The position numbers and the translations under genes were made by a program. This document shows positions 1-11,074 of a stretch of DNA of 64,000 nt, in pieces. The notes beneath the pieces are model-generated. The model worked only from the letters and a program-made list of their open reading frames with translations. It did no database searches and had not been told where the DNA came from. The stretch's first letter is position 1. Every line of letters begins with the position of its first letter. The stretch is taken from the NCBI RefSeq assembly GCF_900101905.1, contig NZ_FNAJ01000009.1, positions 21,060-85,059 of the forward strand. Direction: 5' to 3'. This stretch comes from Myxococcus virescens. Its GTDB lineage: Bacteria; Myxococcota; Myxococcia; Myxococcales; Myxococcaceae.

Positions 1-215
1 ACGCCCTCCTCGTTGACGTAGGCGCAGGTGAAGGCGGCGCTGCTGTGCTCGCTGACGGCGTCGCAGTCGGCCAGCGTCTGCCAGTTGCCGTCGCCGTTGC
101 AGATTTCGGCGACGTTGCCGGCGCACCGCGTGGACACCGGCGCGCACCCGTCCGGCGCGAGGCAGCGAGGGAGGAAGGCGGTAGCGAGAAGAGAAGTGAG
201 CAACAGTGCTTTCAT
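1..215 (-). CDS. Secreted Cys-rich protein, partial
   Basis: N-terminal 71 residues of a gene cut by the left window edge. It starts MKALLLTSLLATAFLPRC, a signal peptide that may be a lipoprotein signal, followed by a Cys-rich stretch (six Cys within about 50 residues). Its ATG overlaps the TGA of the upstream gene (ATGA at 212-215), so it belongs to the late structural operon. Family and function are not recognised; a small exported Cys-rich protein in a phage late operon could be a cargo gene or act in lysis, but that is inference. Confidence 0.6.
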   Translation of the reverse strand, partial: MKALLLTSLLATAFLPRCLAPDGCAPVSTRCAGNVAEICNGDGNWQTLADCDAVSEHSSAAFTCAYVNEEG

Positions 216-736
216 GCGAGTCCTCGGGCTTGGGGCCTGTCGTTGAAGGTGACGAGAAAGAGATTCCGGCGAGGACTCCGGCGGTGGAGGCCGAAGCCCA
301 TGGGGCGCGCCTCCGTCACGTACAGCCCAGGAGGCGTCCTCACGGCCTGCACGAGGGCGCCCGCGACATCGTAGAGAGCGCCCAGCCTGTCGCTGGGGCG
401 GATGAGGGCGTCGCCCGTGGCCGCGTCGACGAGGCCGAGGCGCTCCAAGTCGCGGAAGTGGAAGACGAGCTCGAAGTTCGTCCGGGGGCTGTTGCCGGAA
501 GGAGTCATGCGCAATGACTCAAAGGCATCCGGCTCCACCTGGCAGGGGACACGCACGGGCGGAAATTCGCGACGGAAGGCTTCGGCCAAGCCGTCGTCGT
601 CCGCGTCCACCAGCACCGGCTCGCGGAAGTCCGCGTCGTACCCGCTGGCATGGAGGCCCGGGCCGGGCCCCGCCATGGCGGCGGTGTCCAAGCGGTGCAG
701 CTCCGCGAGGAAGGGGAAGATGAGCCTGCCCCTCAT
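212..736 (-). CDS. Phage head-completion or virion protein (unassigned)
   Basis: A 174-residue protein starting [17 protein letters not shown]. Its ATG overlaps the stop of the upstream connector-like gene (TGATG) and its stop overlaps the next gene, so it is translationally coupled on both sides. By position, two genes after the major capsid and just after a gp6-like connector, it should be a head-closure or neck protein; no motif proves it. The longer open frame upstream of this ATG is only a shadow of the connector gene, so the ATG at 736 is preferred. Confidence 0.65.
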   Translation of the reverse strand: MRGRLIFPFLAELHRLDTAAMAGPGPGLHASGYDADFREPVLVDADDDGLAEAFRREFPPVRVPCQVEPDAFESLRMTPSGNSPRTNFELVFHFRDLERLGLVDAATGDALIRPSDRLGALYDVAGALVQAVRTPPGLYVTEARPMGFGLHRRSPRRNLFLVTFNDRPQARGLA

Positions 737-1374
737 CAGGCCGCTCCGGGCAAGGAAGGCTTCACGTAGGGCGAGAGCAAGAGGTCCACCTCCGGCTCTC
801 CGGTGAGAGGCCGCACCGTGGGGCGGACACTGTCGAGGCGGTAGCTCTGCTCGCGCGTCCGCTCCTCCACCACCCGCCAGCGCGTGCGCTCCTCCAGGGA
901 AGCCTCGTCCGCCAGCGGCGAGAGGCTTCGCAGGACGAGGAGCATGCAGGCCCGGCGGATGGCGGGCGGCGTGCACCCCTCTGACGTCCCGTCCGCCTCG
1001 GTGTAGCCCCACCGCGCGCCCACCATGACGTTGCCCTCGCCACGCGGGAAGACGCGCCCATGGCGGAAGGTGAGGCGGGGCCCGTCGAAGCCCGCGCCCA
1101 CCGGGGCACCCACCACCACCAGGCGCTCCTTGGAGAAGGACACGTCCGCCCCGTACAGCGCCAAGCGGTAGAGGCGAATGGGCGGCACCGGCAGCCAGAG
1201 GGACGGAGTGCCGCGCCCGTCGAGGTGCAACGTCGCCGAGCGCGGCTCGAAGTACCACCCCGTCACCTTGTCGATGGTGCGGGTGGCCTCTTCCAGGAGG
1301 ACGGCCAGGCGGGTGTCGCCCGCCATGGCCGGTGTGACGCCCTCGGCGCGCAGGTCGGCCACCGTGGCGTACAC
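736..1374 (-). CDS. Phage head-tail connector-like protein (gp6 type)
   Basis: A 212-residue protein with a GTG start one base after the upstream stop. The N-terminus ([12 protein letters not shown], then a helix ending in [13 protein letters not shown]) is the pattern of gp6-like/HK97-type connector proteins: a helix carrying an acidic/aromatic 'I..xTG..F' motif that packs beneath the portal. The rest is beta-rich. Its place directly downstream of the capsid genes fits this role. The connector assignment rests on pattern and position rather than a diagnostic site. Confidence 0.6.
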   Translation of the reverse strand: MYATVADLRAEGVTPAMAGDTRLAVLLEEATRTIDKVTGWYFEPRSATLHLDGRGTPSLWLPVPPIRLYRLALYGADVSFSKERLVVVGAPVGAGFDGPRLTFRHGRVFPRGEGNVMVGARWGYTEADGTSEGCTPPAIRRACMLLVLRSLSPLADEASLEERTRWRVVEERTREQSYRLDSVRPTVRPLTGEPEVDLLLSPYVKPSLPGAA

Positions 1375-1375
1375 G

Positions 1376-1753
1376 TCAGTCCTTCTCCCGCTTGGCGCGG
1401 CGCGTGTCCTTCTCCTCGCTGGCCTTCGGCAAGTCCTCCGTCGTCAGCGTGCCGGCGGGCCGCGCCGCACTCAGCTTCAGCTCGTCGCTGGCGCTACGCT
1501 TCACCTTGGCCTCATCGGCCTCGGCCGCGTCGAGGGCCTTCGCCTCGGCGTCCGTACTCACGTCGAAGGCGAGCGGCGAGTAGGCGTCGCCGGGGAGTTG
1601 GTGCACGGTGCGCAGGTAGTCCGCCACCGGCTTCTCCACCCGGTACCACCCGCGCTCCTCCTGAAACTTGATGCCGGCATACGTGTAGCGCCGCAGCACG
1701 TGGCCGCGGCGCGCGTCGTAGGCCTTGAGTCGGACGAGATAGGTGTTGTCCAT
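1376..1753 (-). CDS. Small phage structural-module protein
   Basis: A 125-residue protein starting [17 protein letters not shown]. The first 60 residues look globular; the C-terminal half is a charged, Lys/Glu/Ala-rich tail ending RRAKREKD. It lies directly downstream of the capsid gene and one base before the connector, the usual place for a capsid-decoration or Rho-N-like small head protein. The family is not recognised. An open frame extends about 170 bases upstream but that is antisense to the capsid gene end, so the ATG at 1753 is chosen. Confidence 0.6.
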   Translation of the reverse strand: MDNTYLVRLKAYDARRGHVLRRYTYAGIKFQEERGWYRVEKPVADYLRTVHQLPGDAYSPLAFDVSTDAEAKALDAAEADEAKVKRSASDELKLSAARPAGTLTTEDLPKASEEKDTRRAKREKD

Positions 1754-1761
1754 GGTGAGCC

Positions 1762-2702
1762 TCACAACTGCACGTTGATGGCCTTGGCCGTGCCGGACTC
1801 CTCGGCGAACTTCGCGTCGAAGCGCAGCGTGGCCACCACCTTCAGCGTGCCCTCGGAGATGTCCCGCGCAGACTCGATGCGAATCTGCCGCCAGATGCCG
1901 ACGTGGATATTCTTGGGGTTGCAAAGCAACACCGCCGTGCGGTCATTCGTCGCGCCGAGGTTCTCCGGCCAGAGAGGAATCGGCCGCAACGGGACGCCCG
2001 AGTAGAGGACCGGCGCGTCGCCCTCGAGGAACTTGTCGCCGACAGCCGTGGCCCTCTCCGCCAGCGTGCTGCGGTAGTCCAGGTCCGCGTCTACGCTGGT
2101 AAGAGGAACCCCATGCTGCTCTTGTCGCGCAGGTGCTCCGAGGGCAGCGACTTGAGCAAGTCGCCCAGGACTTCCTTGGAGATGGGCGCGCCGGCCGCGT
2201 CCACGACGTTGCTGGTGGCCTGCTTCAACACGCCGTCCAGCGTGGCGAGGAAGGGGTCCGCCGAGGCAGTGTCCCCGTTGACGAGGATTTCCTCCATGTC
2301 GCGGGAGATGGCGTCCGCCATCATCTCCATGAGCGTCTGGCGCAGCTCGCCGCGCTCGATGGAGTCCTCCAGCACCTCGTCGGAGAGGCGCACCTCACCC
2401 TTGAAGAGCTTGGCGTCCAGCTCCACCTGGGAGAGGTCCGGCTTCACGCGCTGGGCGGCGGGGACGGCGGTGGCCTCCTGTCCCGGGCGGAGGATGCGGC
2501 TGCCGAACTTGAGCTTGGAGAACTGCTGCTTGGGGGCCGCCATCGGGACGACGGTGCACTGCTGCAGCAGGACGGACTGTTTAATCAGCAGGCGCATGAA
2601 CTTCTGCGCCTGGGCGGGCTGGAGGATGCCGCCGCCGGCAGTGAGGTCGGCGAGGGCCAGGTCCGCCTTGGCCAAGAGGGTGCTGTTGTCGATACGACTC
2701 AT
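1762..2702 (-). pseudogene. Major capsid protein (HK97-like), frameshifted
   Basis: The first frame (2702 to 2091, 203 residues, ATG with AAGGAA before it) carries the N-arm/E-loop region and a helix with [19 protein letters not shown], then stops. A second frame covers the P-domain/C-terminal part, readable from about 2097 ([17 protein letters not shown]) to the stop at 1762 ([10 protein letters not shown]). Joining the two by a -1 shift near 2093-2098 gives about 312 residues, the normal size for an HK97-fold capsid of PBSX/Mu-like phages. No classical slippery heptamer is visible at the junction, so an indel (or sequencing error) is more likely than programmed frameshifting. It follows the protease and scaffold genes, the canonical order. 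Confidence 0.8.
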
Positions 2703-2747
2703 GGGGATTCCTTGGGCGTTGAGGCTTCCTGGTGGCGGGTGGGGACG

Positions 2748-3436
2748 TCAGACGTCGTGGAAGGAGAGGGCCTTGTCGACGCTCTCCCGGTTGAGGGGCT
2801 TGTTGAGGTCGAGGGGCCAGCCGACGTCCTCGACGGTGGGCTTGGGCGGACGCTCCGCGGGGGCGCTGCTGTTGGGCAGGCCGTGCTGCTTCTCCACGCG
2901 GCCCAGGCGCTGGTGCTGCTCCTTCACGCTGCCCTCCAACGCGCGGACGGCGTCGGTGAGCTTCGTCAGGCCTTCCATGAGGCCGGAGGCGTCGGCGCCT
3001 GGCGTGGGCGCGGGCGGAGCCGGCTGAGCGGGAGGGGGCGCGGAGCTGGCAGTCTTCTCTCGCGCCTCGACGTCCTCCTCGTCTTCGTCCTCGTCCTCCA
3101 ACGCGTCGGCCAGCGCGCGCAGGTGCTGGGCCACCTCCACCACGCGCACGCCGTCGATGCCGTCCGTGGAGGCCAATGCCTCGACGAGGGCCGTTACGGC
3201 TTCGAGTGCCTGCTGGGCTGAGGCGAGGAGGGCGTCATCGGCCTTGGAGGTGTCCGAGGCGGCGCTGGCGGCGCCCTCGGCTTGCGTGGCGTCCTGGGGC
3301 GCGTCGTGCATGTTGTCTCCGTCCCGCTTCACCAAGAGGAAGCGGTGCTTGTTGGCGGCCCTGTCCACGAGGGACACCTCCTCCACCACCATGTCGACGA
3401 GGCGGTGGACGGAAGCGGGGCCTTGGGTGGTGCTCG

Positions 3437-3440
<4 letters not shown>
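2748..3440 (-). CDS. Scaffold-like protein following the prohead protease
   Basis: A 230-residue protein. Residues 15-40 contain [20 protein letters not shown], the segment normally found at the end of XkdF/S78-type prohead proteases; here it begins a separate protein. The middle is acidic and Ala/Glu-rich with predicted helices (DEDEDEE run), then Pro-rich linkers and a coiled-coil segment, typical of scaffolds that are digested during head maturation. It ends with a WPLDLN motif. Its ATG overlaps the protease stop (ATGA). Scaffold role is inferred from order and composition. Confidence 0.65.
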
Positions 3441-4781
<1,341 letters not shown>

Positions 4782-4789
<8 letters not shown>

Positions 4790-4967
4790 TGCAGAGGCCC
4801 TCTGGGTCGAAGCCCCACGTCAGCTCCCCGGAGGTGGGGAGATTGAGGTCGCGGGGCCAGACGACGGGCGTCGCCTCGGCCTTGGCCGTGGACGTCGACT
4901 CCGGCGTCGTCGTGCTGTCCTCCGGCGTCGGAGGTGAGGTGGGGGTAGGTGTCGAGGTTGCCTGCAT
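4782..4967 (-). CDS. Small Thr/Pro-rich phage protein with WPxDLN motif
   Basis: A 61-residue protein. The N-terminal 35 residues are Ser/Thr/Pro-rich and low complexity; the C-terminus contains VVWPRDLNLP, which matches the [10 protein letters not shown] end of the scaffold-like protein at 2748-3440. It lies between the MuF-like gene and the methylase-protease fusion, and a copy of the 33-bp dispersed element ends 21 bases upstream of its ATG. Function is unknown; the shared motif suggests both bind the same virion partner. Confidence 0.55.
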
Positions 4968-4987
4968 CGCGTTTCGTCTCCGGAAGA

Positions 4988-5020
4988 GACAAAGGCCTGC
5001 GACGCGAAATCGGGGACATC
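4988..5020 (-). promoter_or_regulatory. Dispersed 33-bp element, copy A
   Basis: Minus-strand copy of a repeated element: GATGTCCCCGATTTCG, 7 bases, then AGGCCTTTGTC. It is 21 bases upstream of the small gene starting at 4967 and just after the stop of the MuF-like gene. The two conserved blocks have promoter-like spacing. The same element recurs at 8457, 14416, 19688 (minus strand) and 22008, 30090 (plus strand). Promoter function is inferred. Confidence 0.55.
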
Positions 5021-5021
5021 A

Positions 5022-6101
5022 CTAAGTGATGGCGAGCGTCGTGGTGCGGCAGAGGCCGTGGTACGGCGGGAAACCCACGCCCGCGTCCGCGAGCTGCCTG
5101 TCCGAAGCGAGGGCGCGGAACTCGCCGACGTCGTCGCGGGTGCCGGCGGCGGAGCGGAGCACCTCGGCCAGGCGCGTCTGTTGGCCGCCTCGGTTGACGT
5201 AGAGGAGGGCACGCCCGGTGTCCGCGTCGAGGCGCTCTCTCACCCAGGGCAGCTCCTGCTTCACATCCTCCGGGCGCTCAAGGGACTCCAGTCGTTCGAA
5301 GCGCTGGAGGGCCTCGCCTACGGAGAATGTCTTCCCGTGGAGGAAACGGCACACCTGGGTGGTGGCCTCGTCGAGGACCGCCTCGATGCGGTATCGGTGG
5401 ATGCCGGCCTCTGCGTAGCTGCTCACCTGGGTGAAGGAGCGCCCCTGGGCGATGAAGTGGCTCGCCACCACCTCCCAATAGAAGGGGGCCCGCTCGATGA
5501 GCGCGCCGCGCGCGGCCCGCTCCAGGGATTCGGCGATGTCTCCTCTCCCCAGGCCCGCTTCAAGCCCCTCGGCCACGAAACGCCGGGCCTCCTGGCCGAA
5601 GGCGTCCAGCCGGCGCCCGTACTCGTCCCGGACGAAGTTGCCCTGGGTGCGGACGATGTGCTGGGCAATGCGCCTATCGACAGCGTTGAAGCGGGCGGCG
5701 AGGGCGAGGCCCTGCTCTCGCCGGGCGTGGCTACGGGTGGACGCCACCACCTCCTCGGCTGCGTCGCCGAGGGGGGCCTGGATGCGGGACGGGATGAGGG
5801 CCGTCTGCCGGCCGGCCGCCTCCAGGGCCTGGGCGACGAGGCGCCTGCGCTGAGCCGCCGTCGTCATCCTCCAGTCCACGTCGAGGACAGCCACCGCCTC
5901 CCGCATGGCGTCCACGTCGGCGCGCCCGACGGCGCGACGGAGGCGCGCGGCAAGCAGGGCTACGGCGCGGTCCATGCCCGCTGCGGTGCCGACGTCCAGG
6001 GCCTTGGCCACCGGCAGCCGCAGGACGTCTCCCAGGAGGGTGTCCGCCACCGCCCGCGCCTCGTGCAGGAGAAGGAGGCTGTCAGCGGGGGCCGTGCACA
6101 C
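5022..6101 (-). CDS. Phage minor head protein, MuF-like
   Basis: A 359-residue protein directly after the portal module, the standard place for the SPP1 gp7/MuF-like minor head protein. The C-terminal part has the family's signature: a beta segment RYRIEAVLDEATTQVCRFLHG followed about 100 residues later by VGFPPYHGLCRTTTLAI, i.e. the paired T..CR..G and P..HG.CR motifs. The N-terminal 200 residues are helical. A GTG at 6101 is chosen as start because upstream sequence in this frame is antisense or overlaps the small CxxC gene; overlap with that gene is then 20 bases. It probably ends at TAG 5022. Confidence 0.8.
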   Translation of the reverse strand: MCTAPADSLLLLHEARAVADTLLGDVLRLPVAKALDVGTAAGMDRAVALLAARLRRAVGRADVDAMREAVAVLDVDWRMTTAAQRRRLVAQALEAAGRQTALIPSRIQAPLGDAAEEVVASTRSHARREQGLALAARFNAVDRRIAQHIVRTQGNFVRDEYGRRLDAFGQEARRFVAEGLEAGLGRGDIAESLERAARGALIERAPFYWEVVASHFIAQGRSFTQVSSYAEAGIHRYRIEAVLDEATTQVCRFLHGKTFSVGEALQRFERLESLERPEDVKQELPWVRERLDADTGRALLYVNRGGQQTRLAEVLRSAAGTRDDVGEFRALASDRQLADAGVGFPPYHGLCRTTTLAIT

Positions 6102-6359
6102 GGGGCACCTCCTGCGCCACCAACTCCACGGGACTGCGGCGCCTGGCGCGCACTTCGACTCCTGCCGGAGTGGGGGAGAAGACGACGTCGTGGCTGGCAG
6201 CGCACCTGTCACAGAGGGCGAAGACGAGGAGTCCGTTGCGCCAGAGCGTCGTCGTCTCCTCCAGGGGGCCGCGCCTTCGGCACATGCGGCACTCCAGGAC
6301 ACCTCGCTCGGCGTCGGCCTGGGCCTGGAGCACCCACGCGCGGTGGAACTGCTCGGGCG

Positions 6360-6363
<4 letters not shown>
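6082..6363 (-). CDS. Small phage protein with paired CxxC motifs
   Basis: A 93-residue protein starting MTPEQFHRAW. Cys25-x2-Cys28 and Cys51-x2-Cys54 form a likely zinc knuckle (CRMC and CDRC). The ATG overlaps the portal stop (ATGA at 6360-6363), so it is translated with the portal. No family is recognised. Small zinc-binding proteins between portal and MuF genes could be connectors or regulators; this is inference only. Confidence 0.65.
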
Positions 6364-8155
<1,792 letters not shown>

Positions 8156-8159
<4 letters not shown>

Positions 8160-8359
8160 GGACGGTCCTCCACGTAAGCCAGGAGGCCCGTGGGGGTGTG
8201 AGAGACGGCGCGCACTCGCTGGCCGCGGGCCACAATCTCCACGCGGACTGCCTCCAGCAGTCCGTCGAGTGTGGAGGCCTCGACCGTGAAGCTCGGCCCA
8301 GGGTGTGGCGCGCCGCCCGAGCCAGAGGAGAGGACGAAGACTTTGACGTCACGCTGCAC
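8156..8359 (-). CDS. Small protein ahead of portal
   Basis: A 67-residue protein that runs VQRDVKVFVLSSGSGGAPH and ends LAYVEDRP, coupled to the portal through a GTGA overlap. Beta-rich and compact; family not recognised. The open frame continues upstream to an ATG inside the dispersed element at 8489, but the extra residues are Arg/Pro-rich and not protein-like, so the GTG at 8359 is preferred. The alternative start cannot be excluded. Confidence 0.55.
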
Positions 8360-8456
8360 ACGGGCCTCCCACGCGAAGTGGAGGCAAGGCGCGCGGTGGG
8401 AGGGGGGCCCTCGACGTGCGGGGGCGTTGGGGGGCGCGCGCCTCACCTCCAGCGAG

Positions 8457-8489
8457 GACAAAGGCCTCGAGCCCGATTTCGGGGACATC
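8457..8489 (-). promoter_or_regulatory. Dispersed 33-bp element, copy B
   Basis: Minus-strand copy: GATGTCCCCGAAATCG, 7 bases, AGGCCTTTGTC, same spacing as copies A and D. It is about 100 bases upstream of the small gene that leads into the portal gene, so it could drive the portal-to-tail transcript. Promoter function is inferred from repetition and orientation. Confidence 0.55.
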
Positions 8490-8709
8490 CGGTCGCGCGC
8501 TTTTCGGTCGGAAGTGAGTGACAGGCCGTGCCTCGCGAAACCAGGGTAGAGAGCTCACCAGGATTGGCGTCCGCCCCGGCTTCTGTCCCCGCAGGCATGG
8601 CGATGGTGCGCTGCGCGGTCACGAGCCACCGTGTCCGAGGGGCGGGTGGTGCACCGGTCGAACCACAAAAAGATGCAGCGACTGCCCGCCGGAGTTCGAG
8701 ACCAGAGGC

Positions 8710-9096
8710 CTAGGGATTGTATGGGGGGCTGCCGCCGCCCTCATTGTCCCAGCCATCCTCCTGGTGTCCCGAGCTATGCCATTCTGCGGCGGGGGGCGCC
8801 TGGCGAGCGAGTGGACTCATGCTCCAGCATCCGAAGTCCAGCAACTGGAGGGTGCGGTCCTCAGCCTGGACGCGGTATGCAATCCACTGGTCGCCCAGGA
8901 ATACCCGGTGCGTTCCTGGCGAGACGACCGCGAGTTCCTTCGCATGAGGGCGCTTCAGCTTGGGCGGGGACTGGGCTGAGTCTTCGGCCGCTGCAGCGAG
9001 CATGTCCAGCCGCTCCTGGATGGTTTGGCGCTCGGAGGGAGGAAGCTGCTCGTATGCCTCCGAGAGCTCAGGGACGATGGTGACGCGATAGGACAT
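8710..9096 (-). CDS. RelE/ParE-like toxin-fold protein, no visible antitoxin
   Basis: A 128-residue protein. Residues 1-90 follow the RelE/ParE layout: MSYRVTIVPELSEAYEQLP, a helical hairpin (ERQTIQERLDMLAAAAED), a basic strand, then a beta segment with THRVFLGDQWIAYRVQAEDRT. Such proteins are ribosome-dependent RNases or gyrase poisons paired with a small antitoxin. No antitoxin-like frame overlaps either end. The C-terminal 40 residues are low-complexity and unlike the family, so the gene may have an altered 3' end. It lies in the cargo interval between terminase and portal. Confidence 0.6.
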   Translation of the reverse strand: MSYRVTIVPELSEAYEQLPPSERQTIQERLDMLAAAAEDSAQSPPKLKRPHAKELAVVSPGTHRVFLGDQWIAYRVQAEDRTLQLLDFGCWSMSPLARQAPPAAEWHSSGHQEDGWDNEGGGSPPYNP

Positions 9097-9691
9097 GTGA
9101 GATGCCTCGATGGGGGAATGGGCCTGCCATGCTTGCGTTTCGCCCGGGAGGTCCACGTGACTGAAGGGGGCAACTCAAAAGTAGTCATGGAGGAGTTCAT
9201 TGCCGGCCGCAGCATCCCTTCATTTCCGATTTCCCCTAGGTGCCAACTTGGGCGGCCGCCCATGGCCTCGCCGAGCGAGGGCTTCGAATGAGGAATAAGT
9301 CAGGGGCTATCACTATCAAGTTGCCGACTTCGGCCCTTCGCTGACTGAGAGTTTCTACTCCAATCTGCATACCGTCGCTGCGCCCCGGCGTGTACTCTCT
9401 CTGGAGGGCGAGGGGCAATGCTCAGAACTTATCCGCAAGAACTCGGCGCAGAGGGCCGAGCCCGTTACAGTTAGAACTCCAAGATTGAGGAGGAGAGGTG
9501 CACAGCCACGAGAGGACACGCGGCGTGGTAGGGGATTGGTGAATTCACGCTCCCGGGCTCCTCGTGCCAACTGCCGAGAATGGTGGGGGCGCAGGGGGCG
9601 AGTGCTTTCTGCAAGCATTTGTGATACGTGGGTGCTTTTCCTCAAGCCCAGCCGTTTCAGGAGGGGCTCGCAGGCGGAAGGCTGGGAGTTG
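9097..9691. other. Gene-poor stretch with terminase remnant
   Basis: No convincing gene on either strand. It holds the degenerate copy of the terminase 3' end (9357-9436, listed separately). Sequence on both sides of that remnant shows no coding bias. Confidence 0.5.
9357..9436 (-). pseudogene. Degenerate duplicate of the large-terminase 3' end
   Basis: This 80-base stretch aligns without gaps to 11091-11170, the 3' end of the large terminase gene: ACTCCAATCT begins both and CAGAACTT lies exactly 66 bases further in both, with many identities between. Read on the minus strand it gives ADKF, a stop, then LALQREYTPGR and MQIGVE, against [17 protein letters not shown] and TEIGVR in the real gene. 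It is a mutated remnant of a second terminase copy lying next to the portal side, where terminase normally ends. Confidence 0.75.
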
Positions 9692-10024
9692 TCATGGGGA
9701 GTGGCTCATCCCCTCGGGTTGTGTTCCGTGCGAGCGCGGTGTGGACTCCAATGATAGAACCTGGCGAAGCTCGTCCACGGAGACTGACAACACCACGGTG
9801 TCGCTTATGGATTGGACGATACGTGTGGGCAGCTCGACCCGGCCGGCGTGGAAGAAATTCCAGAACGCACCAATCTGGTCGGCGGCTTCCGCGCGCAGCT
9901 TCACCTGAAGCTCCTCGACCTTCCAAGTCTCGGCGTCAATGGACAAGGCCTCCACGACCCCTATCTCTTGCCCCCCTGCGGCCACAACGGTACGGCCTGG
10001 GCGGATACGCTCCGAAAATCGCAT
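9692..10024 (-). CDS. PRC-barrel domain protein
   Basis: A 110-residue protein starting MRFSERIRPGRTVVAAGG. Residues 8-85 form a PRC-barrel: VVAAGGQEIGVVEALSID, TWKVEELQVKLR, then an IGAFWNFFHAGRVELPTR segment and SDTVVLSVSVDELR. PRC-barrels are small beta barrels found in RNA-maturation, photosynthetic and stress proteins, and this subgroup is common in myxobacterial chromosomes, not phages. It precedes the terminase remnant and follows the desaturase gene with a 22-base gap, so both may be one transcript. The specific role is unknown. Confidence 0.75.
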   Translation of the reverse strand: MRFSERIRPGRTVVAAGGQEIGVVEALSIDAETWKVEELQVKLRAEAADQIGAFWNFFHAGRVELPTRIVQSISDTVVLSVSVDELRQVLSLESTPRSHGTQPEGMSHSP

Positions 10025-10046
10025 ATGCCAACTCCTTGCTACTTCA

Positions 10047-10865
10047 TCAGGATGGCCATGCCAGCATGGAAATGCTGTGTTCCTCGCGATGCTTGGGCGG
10101 ACGCTGGTCACGCTCGCCCGCTGCCTCAGGATGCGAGGGCGGGGCGTGCACTACCTGGATGAACTTCAAGCGGGCGAGCAGCCGCATGACCTGCCAGGTT
10201 GGATCCAGCTCGAAGCGCTTCGCGGCGAAGTCAGGGCTCGCCGGCCGGGCATGGTGGTTGTTCTGGAACAGCTCGCCCATGCACACCACGTCCAGGGGCA
10301 GCGTGTTGCGTGACTGGTCCCGGGTCGTGAAGTTGCGATAGCCGTACCGGTGTCCGCACCAGTTCACAATGGCGCCATGCACTGGCCCCATCACGAAGTG
10401 GGCGGGTAGTAGTGCCCAGTGCCATCGGCGCGTGGCGAAGCGCTTGTAGAAAAGGGTGTAGAGCGCACCGAATCCCAGGTGGGCGGTCCAGCTATTGAAG
10501 AAACGGTCCACGGTGGGCCATTCGGGGTAGCCACCGAGGAAGCGCGCCTCGGCCTGGATGCGGCCGGTGAGAAGGCCCCCGAAACGACGCGCAGTCTCCA
10601 GCATCATGCGCGGCAGGTGCTTGTGGTGCGCGGGCGAGTGCGGGTCGCGGACGGTGTCCGCATGGGCGTGGTGCTCGCGATGCAGGATGGCGTAGGCGCG
10701 TGGGTCGAGGTAGCTCGAACCTTGCACCAACGCGGCGCTCAGGTGCAGCATGCGTTCGGCGCGCGGAGTCATCGTGTACATGCGGTGCGCGGCGTAGCGA
10801 TGCTGGAAGAGGCTCTGGAAGAGCACACTCAGCATCCAATGGGAGGCGAAGAAGAAGGGGACCAT
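10047..10865 (-). CDS. Membrane fatty-acid (acyl-CoA) desaturase
   Basis: A 272-residue di-iron desaturase. The three His clusters are present: HRYAAH near residue 22, HREHHAHAD near 60 and NNHH near 203, plus the GHRYGYRNF segment typical of delta-9-type enzymes. Hydrophobic segments at the start (MVPFFFASHWMLSVLF) and near residues 125-165 fit a membrane enzyme that introduces a double bond into acyl chains using oxygen. It is slightly short at the N-terminus for the family, which often has one more membrane segment; a TTG 33 bases upstream is an alternative start. A metabolic gene inside a phage packaging module is unusual. Confidence 0.85.
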   Translation of the reverse strand: MVPFFFASHWMLSVLFQSLFQHRYAAHRMYTMTPRAERMLHLSAALVQGSSYLDPRAYAILHREHHAHADTVRDPHSPAHHKHLPRMMLETARRFGGLLTGRIQAEARFLGGYPEWPTVDRFFNSWTAHLGFGALYTLFYKRFATRRWHWALLPAHFVMGPVHGAIVNWCGHRYGYRNFTTRDQSRNTLPLDVVCMGELFQNNHHARPASPDFAAKRFELDPTWQVMRLLARLKFIQVVHAPPSHPEAAGERDQRPPKHREEHSISMLAWPS

Positions 10866-11074
10866 ATTCGTACCAAACCCTGGCGTGTCACCCCTCAATC
10901 AGCTGATGCTTGATAACGGATGCAACACGCGGGCGGGCTACGGCTAGCAAGCCTGGTAGGCTGATATCCATGGCAGTCCCAGGCTGAACACGGGGGCATC
11001 CAGGGCGCAGATGGCGAGCCTGAACATTGCGGGGTGCGCGGACGGAGATTGGATGGTGAGGAAAGGGCTGCTGT

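Noticed and set aside
1762-2702. Programmed ribosomal frameshift in the capsid gene
   Set aside because: No slippery heptamer or downstream structure seen at the seam; an indel is simpler.
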